From Otatea glauca (lineage: Eukaryota > Streptophyta > Magnoliopsida > Poales > Poaceae): 64,000 bases of DNA. The stretch spans positions 52,105,869 to 52,169,868 of the forward strand of contig CM070721.1 of assembly GCA_036346275.1 (NCBI GenBank), read 5' to 3'. The number at the start of each line of letters is the position of its first letter. The stretch's first letter is position 1. Both the position numbers and the translations under genes were made by a program. Positions 22,300 to 32,300 of the stretch are shown here, piece after piece. The notes below the pieces were generated by a model. That model ran no database searches and was not told the DNA's origin. It saw only the letters and a program-made list of their open reading frames with translations.

Positions 22300-25200
22300 T
22301 TCTTCCGGTGGGCGACCGATGGCGAGGCGGAGAGTTGGTGTCTCTCGCTTCTGGAGGGCAACTGCGCGACGGATGTGGTGGCGATCTCACAGGCGCGGCT
22401 CGACCAGAGCTCAAACTGTCGATCTCCTCGTCGGTCCGGTTCCGGCCACGCCACGCCACCACCGCGAGGTCGATGCCGTCGTAGTGCGAGCTGTGTTGAC
22501 CGGCCACGACGGCTCCAAGCGCAAGACCGACGACCACCGCCTCCTCTACAAAGTCCGCACTCGCCAAGACGGGCAAGGGCACTCGGGCTGCCGGCTCAAG
22601 GATGCGATCGCGAGACTTCCGACGGCCTTGCGAAGGGCCTCGGTTCGGCGCCCATCTCGGCCCGACCGTCCTCCGCAACCTTCAACGCCGCTGGCCTCGC
22701 CCCGCCACGATCGCCACGTCGCGAGCATCTGCCGCCGTTCTCTGCGTCTCCACGGCGACGCCGATTCTTCTGCGCCTCTGCAGATTGCGGCGCGGATAAG
22801 TTCGCCCGCGGGTCGCACCCCTGCACTTAATTAAAGAATTGAGACACTTACCGCCGCAGTTGGTCGATTGCGGCTTCCTCCTTGAGCGCCTCATATGAAG
22901 TCCTCACCGGCCAGTCCTTCGGCGATCGCGCCGCCGGAGCGAACTCGGTCGGCATCCTCCGAGCTTGGTTTCGCTCGGTCGCAGCGGGTTGCTGCGCTGC
23001 GCTTGTCCCCTCCGCGACAATGGCGGCGTCCCTGGCCTCGTTGGCCTCGCCAGGAGGACTCGAGCCCGCCACCTTCACCTCGTGGATTTGGCCCTAGGCG
23101 CCATCGAAGAGGGTCTTCGTGGCCTCTTCAAGCCCCCGGCAGATCTCCACCGCCTCCAACCGCCCGATGTCCGGGGCCTCTTGGACTAAGCGCACCTCAG
23201 GCGCACTGACCGCACTCCTCTACGCCCGCTCACGATCGTCGAGCTGCAGAGCTCAACTTTGGCGCACGGCGAGCGCAAATCCGCAAAACGTGGACACTCC
23301 GTTGGTCCCACGGCAAAACTATCAAAAATATGCAACAAGTTAGAGTTTTTCGGTTAACTTACAGGCCGACCGTAGGACTCTCCCGACCATCGCTCTCGGC
23401 GCCTGTTTGAAGACTCCAGCGAGAGTCGACCTGCGTGGACTGCCCTATCTCGGCCGGCGTCAGGCGCCTGCCGAAGGCGGCCCACTCACTCTCCTCCGGC
23501 CGCCCATGGCGCCCGACCCGGGGACTACGCCCGGCAGCGCGCCCTCGTTCGCCTGCTCGGGCGGAACGTCCCCCGTCCAGAGCACCATGGGCAAGGGCGA
23601 TGAGGTCAACCCCTCAGAAACCCCCTCGGCGACCTGCGCCTGTGGGGCATCGGTCGGCACCTCCCCCTGGGGCAAGGGGTCGGGCACCTCTGTCACCAGC
23701 GTCGCCTCGACCGGCGCGATCGCCGGCAGCGCCGTTGTCTCCTCCTCCGAGAGGACGATCACGTCGTCCGGTGGGGCCCCGCCTGAGGCGGCGGGAGCTC
23801 TTCTTCGGCCTCGACCTCCGGGTGAGGCCTCGTTTCGGAGGCGCGCCCGCCTCGGCCGCCAAGACACGACCGCCGACCCAATCGGTGTCGCCGGAATCAC
23901 CGGCGCTGCTACTTGCGGAGTCGCTGCGGCACGCCCCACAGTCACACCCGTGTAGGCGCTGCACGTTACAAAGATTCAGGAGTCGCTCGGGCGGCTTTGC
24001 TGCAAAAATGCTCCAATAAGAAGAGGAACACTTACAAAGCCGGCGGTACGCGGCAGCGCGCCTCTTCACGGGCCCCACCAAGGGGCAAGTCGGTGGTCGG
24101 TCGAAGCCGCCTCGGTCGGTAGCGACGACGATCCGCGAGCGCAAGATCACCTTCCGCCTGGGGATCTGCGGCCACGGGGCCTGTGGTGTCGCCCTCAGCC
24201 GGGTCCACGCTTGGGTCGCCGCCAGTCGGCGGGTCAGAGAAGAACCCACCATATGGATGGTCGGGGGTGCTCCCGCCGCTGTCGGTAGAAGTTGTCCCCA
24301 CAGCGGTGGACTCCGACACGTCCTCGCCACGCGCGCGCTTCGCCGCGTGCTCCTTCTTCTTCTTTTTCCTCCTCTCCTCCTTCCGCTTCTTGCGGGGAGT
24401 CACCTCAGATCTTTGCTCGGCCGCCGCGCCTCCTTATCCCCCGGGAGTGGTGCCCGGGAGGACATGCCGTGAGCCCCTAAGAGGATGCAGAAACGCCGAT
24501 CGGACCAAGTGCCAAGGACAAAGAAAAGAGAGGCAGAAAGAAACACGACCGACTTACCAAATTTGGTGGGTGAGCCGCCGAGAATGGCTCCAGGTGGCCA
24601 CCCGTAGCCACCGTGGCACTTCCTCCCGTGGATACCGCCACGGGCCTCCACCTCGACGCAGCCAACTCGGGCTCTGCCATCCTCGCTGGTCTGACGGCCC
24701 TCATACCGGAACAAGGAGTGCGGCCTGTGCGCGAGGGGTTGCACGCGCATCCCCATAAAGGCGCACACAACAACGTCCCCGGTGAGCCCTCGCCTCCTTT
24801 GGGCCCTGATCTGATCCACGATCAGGGCCAGCTTATTCTTCTCCCTTTTTTCGGCGCCCCAGTTCCACCGCTCCTCCGCCACGGGAAGCTCGCCCAGAAA
24901 CGAGGGGCGTTGCACGACGCTCAACGTCTGACCATTCGTAACGCCACCCTTGTTGGACGAGGCGTTTCACCTCCAGTGCCGTGCTCGGCCAGCCGGCGGA
25001 GGCGAGCCACCCAGAGGCGCCGCGGCCCGACGGCTGTCTTTCCAGAGCTCGGCACGAAGAAGTGCTCACAACGCCCAATGTGGCTCAATCCCGGGAAGGC
25101 CTCGCGACGGCGTGATGAAGATGGCGATGTGGAGGACCCGTTGGGGTTGAGATGGTGCACCTCCACCTTGTAGTGAAAGCGCCCCGGACGAACGGGTGCG

Positions 25201-25480
25201 CGGCAGCCAAAGTCGCTCGAAGAACGGCGGGCACCACGACCTCGTCTGCAGCGGCGCAGGGGTGACGGCCCCGGCCGGCACCTCCACGGAGAGGTCTCGC
25301 GGGAGGAAGCCCTTCTTCACTGAGCCGAGCGGCGGGCATCTGCCGCGGAGCACTCCGCCACGACATCTTCACGAAGAGCGATGGGAAGGTGAGAAAGAGG
25401 GGTCAAGTTTCTTTTCCTTGGCTCTGGTACTTTTTCTTGTTTTAGAGGCAGGAGACGAAGAGGCAAGAAGGCGTGGCTAT
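22300..25480 (-). pseudogene. Antisense ORF gene (Transposase_28-like) of second Gypsy copy
   Basis: The minus strand carries the same broken gene as 9890-13104. Pieces include MEVHHLNPNGSS at 25166 and, in another frame, the remainder of a CEAFLGIEPHWAL-type block. Next come KCEHFFVPSS-like sequence and an acidic linker with VIVLSEEETTALP at 23945-23460. Alanine/arginine-rich coiled-coil remnants lie at 22818-22546. It is opposite in direction to gag-pol and has a TATA box at 25500-25506. Conservation of the whole layout in both copies argues that the antisense gene is an integral part of the element. Function unknown. Confidence 0.62.
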
Positions 25481-25499
25481 CCAAGCGCCCCACCAACGT

Positions 25500-25506
25500 A
25501 TATATA
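25500..25506 (-). promoter_or_regulatory. TATA box of antisense gene, copy 2
   Basis: The minus strand reads CTATATATACGTTGGTGGGG, matching the position and flanks of the box at 13121-13127 in copy 1. Confidence 0.6.
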
Positions 25507-26267
25507 GAGGACGGCAGCGCCGACCGAGCGGCGCCTCAAACGAAGCATCGCGCCCGCCTCGCTCATCGCGCGCCACCGTAACTCCGGCTTCCAATTCCAC
25601 TTTGCATTTAATCCTGTCATGTCAGCGACAAGAGTCATAAAGACGCCGCCGAGCAAAGCATGTCCAGAACCTCTTGGTCTCCGCTTTGCCGAGACAGTTG
25701 CTCGGGCGCGAGAGGCCCATTGGCCGCGGCCCCGAAACGGCAAAAGCTTCCGGCCTTGCGTCGGGGCCCAAACCAAAGTCAGGTTCAAAAGGCCTACCCC
25801 ACGGATGGGCATAAGGCCGCCCAAAGAAAACCCGAGCAAGGGGGTATGAGGTGAGCCCCACGGAGGGCCTCGGTTAGGTCGGCCGACGGCCTAATCACCT
25901 CTACTCGCGCCCGAGACCATACTTCACACTCTCCCGGAGCTCATCAATGGGCGGCGGCCGGTGTGCCCTGGTCGCGGACGACCGTGGTCCATAAGGGATT
26001 GAGTAAAGAAAGGTTTCTCATGGGTCGCCCCACGGCAGGGCGGGACACCCTACTCGGGACCGTCCGCTCGGAAGGGTCCCCTGGGCGGACCTCCCAGACC
26101 CACTCGGACTACCCGTTATTAGCTCCACGAGCACGACGCTCGAACCAACGCGGTAAGCGTCGTCGCTCACCCTCCGTGTCCCACACTGCGGACGGGGTAT
26201 ACACGTGGGATAGACGGCGGCCACTCCTCCCGCAGGCTACCCTCGCAAGACGAGGACTCGGACGCCC

Positions 26268-26960
26268 CACGCCCGGCTACGACGGTAACGAGCACTCACG
26301 CCCGGCCTACGACGGTAGAACGAGCACTCACGCCCGGCACGACGCAGAACGAGCACTCACGTCCGCCTACGACGCACTCGGACACCGAACCTCTCGAGGC
26401 ATCCGGCCGTCCCTGCCACCAAGGCACCGTCTAGCTACGACGTTAAACGAGCACTCGGACACCGAACCTCACAGAGGCATCCGGCCGCCCTCGCCGACCA
26501 AGGCATCGTTTAGCTACGACGTTAAACGAGCACTCGGACACCGAACCTCACAGAGGCATCCGGCCGTCCCCGCCACCAAGGCACCGTCTAGCTACGACGT
26601 TAAACGAGCACTCGGACACCGAACCTCTCAGAGGCATCCGGCCGTCCCGCCGACCAAGGCACTCGGACACCGTAACCTCACAGAGGCATCCGGTCGTCCC
26701 GCCGACCAAGGCACTAGGACACCGTAACCTCACGAGGCATCCGGCCGCCCCGCCGACCAAGGCGACCAAGGCACTTTCGGACACCGTAACCTCACAGAGG
26801 CATCCGGCCGCCCCGCCGACCAAGGCACTCGGACACCGTAACCTCACAGAGGCATCCGGCCGTCCCGCCACCAAGGCACTCGAACCTCACATAGGCATTG
26901 GGTCGCCCTCGCCACCAAGGCGCCGTCTAGCTACGACGTTAAACGAGCACTCTCGCGGTT
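26268..26960 (+). repeat. Tandem repeat array before 3' LTR (copy 2)
   Basis: About four units of about 36 bp (26268-26372) are followed by about three full units of 78-80 bp (to about 26650). Then come about five shortened units of 50-57 bp that lack the part CCGTCTAGCTACGACGTTAA, and a final longer unit. The core ACCTCACAGAGGCATCCGGC differs from the copy 1 core, so the arrays have changed independently. Confidence 0.85.
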
Positions 26961-27338
26961 GTTCCTGCCGATCAAGGCCCGGTCTATCCACGACGATTAA
27001 AATCAAAGCAAACTCATCGCGAAGACATTTCATAAAAGAAGATTTCATTATAGGCCAACAGGCTCAGACTTTACATGACTTTACACACAGTACCCGACAG
27101 ACACAAGAGTGGCCACGCTACACCGCGGCAGGACTTTACCCACGCCTAAAACCTATCAAACATCCGTGCGGCGTCGGTGGCACCGACGGCATGCTGGTAG
27201 GCCCTTGCCTGGTCGACGGGACAGCCGCCGCGGCCGCGAAGTGACACGCCGATGCCTCTGCTGCCGTTCAGCGACATCGACGCGGCCGCACCAACCACAG
27301 TCGGCACCCTCGCGCCATCGTCTTCAGAAGGGCCCCCC

Positions 27339-27524
27339 TTACCACCTCGAGCCTCGGAACGGCCTCGGCGTGGCGTCAACGAGCGGCATCACGGCCGCAG
27401 CTTCCTCCTCCCTAAGCACGACCATCGCCTGGTCGGACTCAGCCCAAAGCTCGGCCAAAGGATCTTCTTCTTCTCCCACGATATCATCGCCAAAGCTAAA
27501 GACTAGAGGGTGACTCGAAGCCAT
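27339..27524 (-). CDS. Second antisense ORF of Gypsy element (short acidic protein)
   Basis: A minus-strand frame of 61 codons begins MASSHPLVFSFGDDIVGEEE and continues DPLAELWAESDQAMVVLREE, ending in a stop at 27339. The acidic, hydrophobic-patterned sequence and the antisense place near the 3' LTR resemble a small ORF often seen in grass Tat elements. It is absent from copy 1, where this region is deleted. No known domain; function unknown. It is probably a first exon or a truncated product. It could also be chance, but the composition is unlike a random frame. Confidence 0.45.
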   Translation of the reverse strand: MASSHPLVFSFGDDIVGEEEDPLAELWAESDQAMVVLREEEAAAVMPLVDATPRPFRGSRW

Positions 27525-28084
27525 TTAAAAGAGCAGAAGAAAGAACTCTCATCTAAAGGGTTATCCTTCAAACAAGCTACAACGCCCATATACATACCCG
27601 GACGAAGGGAGGTTGAGCGTCTCCAGAGTAAATGCGGGCGCCGGAAAACGAAGCGTCCTTCACCGGAACCCGAAGCAGTCAAGAAGACGAGCGGGCGGGG
27701 CACGCCAAACTATACTCGGCATGCGCAACGAGGCGATTAAAAGCCTCCGGCGGTTCAAACGCCCCCGGCCAAGCTCGTGGCGCCGTCGGATCCGTCGGGT
27801 ACACCGATGTAAATCGCTAACTCGACGGCCGACCGACCGACGAGCCCGAAACGGCGCCTTCACGTAACCCGGCGATCCGTAAGACGAGCGGCGAGGCGCG
27901 CGCCAAGCCGTCGCGGCGCACAACGAGGTGATTAAAGCCCGGCGGCTCGAATGCCCTGTGCCAAATTCGAGGCGCCGTCGGATGCGTCGGTACACCGCGT
28001 AAATCGTTTGACCTAATCGGTCGGACCAACCACTCGCCGGGCCACCACTCATCCAAGCTCAACCCCAACCGAATCTGCCAAATC

Positions 28085-28102
28085 GCCGGGGTTCGGGGCT
28101 AT
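28085..28102 (+). promoter_or_regulatory. Possible polypurine tract before LTR C
   Basis: GCCGGGGTTCGGGGCTAT lies directly before the start of LTR C. It is the only G-rich tract at the expected place for plus-strand priming, although it is interrupted by pyrimidines. Confidence 0.4.
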
Positions 28103-28103
28103 C

Positions 28104-28966
28104 GACGAATACTTATAACAGGTACCCAACGCCCGGTGACGAGCTGCGGCCTCAAGTGACGAGCCGGCGGCCTCAAGCACGCTCAAGCCCAACAGCCGCT
28201 CCCACTCGCCATCGACCAAGCACTGCAAGGCCACACAAGACACCCTTCCCGACCGACGAGGAAGTGTCTCCGACAGCGTGGCTCCCGCCCCTTGGCGGGG
28301 CGGATCCCCGACCGATCAAACCAAGGTAACATCCGCCAAGGGCCGCGTGTCGAAGCCCCCACCAGCCTACAGCCACGTACCCCACGAACGGGGTCAATCA
28401 AAATGACTATACAAGGGCGGTGGCCCTTCCCAAGAGGTTTAATGATCGCCAAGTCATGCTCCCGACCCCATCACCGGTCACATGCGACGAAGACACGCCT
28501 CTCCCGAGGCAACACCCACGTTATGCGCAGCAACGTCAACACTCGTAAGGTTCGCAGAGGGCATGTACGCCGTTTCCCGGGGAAATACCTAACCGCCCTG
28601 GCCAACTAGACTACCGACCCAGCATGGGCAAGACGGGCGGTGATCAGTCAGCAGAACGAAGGACCGAAGCTCCTAGTGTAGGTCACCTCGTCCTCTCCCA
28701 ACTCTCGATGTAACCTGCCCTTCCTTAGTATAAAGGAGGCGGGAACCCCGTGGAGGATCGAACCCATCTCGCTAAGCCATTAGCACTCTCGCTTGTAAAC
28801 TTTGTGCGATCATCTCATCAAGGGAATACAACGTCACCACACGAATCGGAGTAGGGACCTTCGCCCGAACCAAGATACATCTTGACTTCGAGTCTAACCA
28901 TTCGTGAGAGTGAACGCGCGCTTCTTAGACTTACAAATTTACTTGCCGGTGCTCGAAACGCCGACA
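28104..28966 (+). repeat. LTR C (3' LTR of composite)
   Basis: It starts with GACGAATACTTATAACAGG, as LTR A does, and ends CGCCGACA right before TAACA. A TATAAA box is at 28729-28734, oriented toward COPB2. It is closer to LTR A than to LTR B. Confidence 0.85.
28729..28734 (+). promoter_or_regulatory. TATA box of LTR C, facing COPB2
   Basis: TATAAAGGAGGCGGG on the plus strand, about 650 bp upstream of the COPB2 ATG and in the same direction. It may give read-through transcripts into the gene. Confidence 0.55.
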
Positions 28967-29381
28967 TAACACTTCCCTCTTTAATTAATGAAATATCTCT
29001 TTCTCTAAAAAAAACTTGGCAACCAGGTCATTAAATGAAAAAAAAATCAAACTTAGCACCAATGTCATCAAAAGTCAAACCACCATGGCAAAGGCAACAA
29101 TAAAAAGAACTAAAAAAAAAATCGCCTTCGAAGATCATCGCCGAAACCCCGCCGGCCGCTCTCTTCCCGAGACCCGTTTACCCGCTAAATAGTTCGTTGC
29201 CTTCCGCACCAGTACTGTCTTGTCTTCTCCTTCCCTCCCGATCTCCCATCCCCTCCGCCCTTCCACTAGCGATCTCGTCTCCCTCCCCACCTCTCCGGCG
29301 AGCGAGTTACCGCGTGGCCACACCTCCCTCTCCCATCTCCGCGCCGAGGCCGCCGCCCTCGCCGCCGCTTCCGACGTCGCA

Positions 29382-32300
29382 ATGGTAGGTCCCCCTCTCC
29401 ACCGGCCACCCACCCATCCAACTCGTTCGCCCGGTCCCGCTTCCGCGGAAATGCTAGATCCGGCTGCGAGGCCGGCCCGTTCGGCCGAGCCGGATCCCAC
29501 GACGGCTCGCCGCGCCGAGATCCGCGGCCGCGCTGATCGGTTTCTTCGTGGATCTGGGGTTCTGACGTGTGATGTGCTTGTATGAATACTGATTCGTTCG
29601 TTTTGTTTTGTGTTTTTGACGGGTTGTCGTTGGTGGCGGGGATGATGCTGCAGCCGCTCCGGTTAGAGATCAAGGTAATCTCGGGATTGCTCGGTTAGAT
29701 CCGGTTAATTTGAAGTGTTTGTGATGCAATAACTGGGGTTGTTTCGCTGATGGTGCTTGGTGTTTGGTTGGATCAGAGGAAGCTCGCGCAGAGGTCGGAG
29801 AGGGTCAAGTCCGTGGATCTGCACCCCACCGAGCCATGGTGAGTCTTCTGGTGTTTGTTGTGCTAGCCAAATGCTCGCACTGCGCGAAGCATTGTGCTTG
29901 TGCATTTGAGCGTGTGGATCGTTGTAATTTGTGACAAATGCGTTATCGTTTAACACAGGATCATGTCAAGTCTTTATTCGGGGAGCGTCTGCATCTGGAA
30001 CTACCAGACGCAGGTTGGTGGCTCTTAATTCTTGCCGGTGATATTTACTTGTTTGTGTTATTGGACTTGTTATATGAAATTTATTACCACCAATTAGTTA
30101 TTTGCAATACGATTTACATGTTGGTGAATAAAAATGGGACTGGGGTGTGAGCCATGTGTTTCTAGAAAAAAAAAGGATGAGTTGGTTTCCATGAATGAAC
30201 ATGTGCTATTGCCAACTTTTGTACTGAAAGATAAGATTTGTGCAATGCATAGCTAAGAAGCAATATGTTTTGAGCTATTTAGCAGCATTGATATATTTGT
30301 AAATACTTCTTATCAACCTTTCATATATATATATATATATATTGATTGTGGAAGATTTTACTCGCATATGCCGAAATTTGGAAATAATGTTGACCTTGAG
30401 GCTTGAGATGATCGTTACATGCATGCAAGGTCATTTGTAAAAAGATCTCATCATGGATGGACAAATGTATACACTTTAGATGATGTTATCATAGGAATAT
30501 AGGATGCAACTTGTGACCTCCAATGGGGTTTATGGAAGTCTCAGCCTCTGAGGAAGTTCATGAGTGACTAGCCAAATCTGGCAAAGTCCACCAAGTACTG
30601 GCCAACACCTGGTGGCCCCTGACAGCTATCAGCTGACCTCCACTGGTGGCTGACAGAGATGTGGTGAATTTTCAGAGGCAAAGACTGTGAAGTAAAATAG
30701 TAGCCGCAGGTCACTGCATGTGATGGGTGAGGCCATCCACCAATGCAGGGATGAGCTTATCTAGGCAACCAAACAGCCCTGCACATAGTTTCTATTTTCA
30801 TTACGCAATAAACCAATGGAAAAGGGAGATCCAAAACTGAACTGGACAATCTACTTTTTGTGCAACCGTCAATTTGGATGTATATGGCTTTGTACAAACA
30901 TTGTTAAATTTGAACTAATTAAGCTGTGTCAATTTATTGCCAGACAATGGTCAAATCATTTGAGGTCACCGAATTACCAGGCATGTTCTCTCACCTTAGT
31001 GTTTACATTTTCTCCTGTATGTCATTATGCTAATGTAACCATGTGAGTTGCAGTTCGTTCTGCTAAATTTATTGCGCGGAAGCAATGGGTTGTGGCTGGT
31101 GCGGATGACATGTTCATCCGTGTGTACAACTACAATACAATGGATAAGGTCAAGGTTTTCGAAGCTCACACTGATTATATCAGGTGTGTGGCTGTTCACC
31201 CAATCCTACCCTATGTGTTGTCATCGTCTGATGACATGTTGATAAAGCTTTGGGACTGGGATAAGGGCTGGATGTGTACTCAAATCTTTGAAGGGCATTC
31301 TCACTATGTCATGCAAGTCACATTTAACCCAAAGGACACCAATACTTTTGCCAGTGCTTCCCTTGATCGTACAGTAAAGGTATGCATTTTTTTTTGGGTA
31401 CATAAATTGTGGATTTTTTTTTCACATGGTCCCTGTTTCCAGAAACTGAACAGTAGTCCTCTGTACTTGAATTTTTCAGATCTGGAGTCTTGGTTCTCCT
31501 GATCCGAACTTCACATTGGATGGTCATTCAAAAGGTGTGAACTGTGTTGATTACTTCACAGGTGGTGATCGGCCATATTTAATTACAGGCTCCGATGATC
31601 AAACTGCCAAGGTGTGGTATCTTCATTAAGGGATACACTCCTGAACTTTTAGAACATTGTTACAATGCATTATTTTGAATCAGGTTTGGGATTACCAAAC
31701 AAAGAGCTGTGTTCAAACACTTGAAGGACACGCACATAATGTCTCTGCCGTATGTTTCCATCCCGAGCTTCCAATAATAATTACAGGTTCGGAGGACGGG
31801 ACTGTTCGTCTGTGGCACTCCACTACCTACAGGTATTTTTGCTGTTGGTTGTATCCAAGCTTGTGGACTTGTAATACTGTGTATAATTGCTTGTTCATAC
31901 AATATGTGATCCTGGCTCCTGAATGCATAATCCTATCGAGATGTTGAGGTCAATGCTAATAAACAAAATCTCTCCTCATCCCACCCAGCACAGTCCACTT
32001 ATTGCAAAAAATACTCACCTACATGTGTTACTTAAACTCAAAATTTGAAGAAAAAGTCACCGTCCCTGTCCAACCTTGTATGCAGTTACGAATCTCAGCC
32101 AAATTACAAACATATCTTTTTGCTAGTCTCATTTAGCTCAGGTGTGAATGCTGCAATGGAACATTAGAAAAATAGACCAGGACTAGTATTGAAGAATATG
32201 ATACTAGTTTATCTGTAGTTGCAAGTCTACTTGCCATTTTTTTACTTTTCTTATCTATTTTTAAGTATGTTATTGTCGTTGTTTCAGTGCATGGTTATCT

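Larger units (their letters stand above)
2465..28966 (+). mobile_element. Tandem Ty3/Gypsy (Tat-lineage) composite: LTR-internal-LTR-internal-LTR
   Basis: Three related LTRs (A 2465-3376, B about 14910-15747, C about 28104-28966) enclose two internal regions of about 11.5 and 12.4 kb in the same order and orientation. The outer ends are flanked by the identical 5-mer TAACA (2460-2464 and 28967-28971), so one original insertion holds the entire 26.5 kb. The likely origin is unequal recombination between LTRs of two copies or sister chromatids, which leaves a shared middle LTR. The gene order gag-protease-RT-RNase H-integrase marks Ty3/Gypsy. The GAG and RNase H type, the long 3' region with antisense genes and the tandem repeats before the 3' LTR mark the Tat lineage (relatives of RIRE2 and Grande). 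All frames carry frameshifts, so neither copy appears autonomous as written. Confidence 0.88.
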
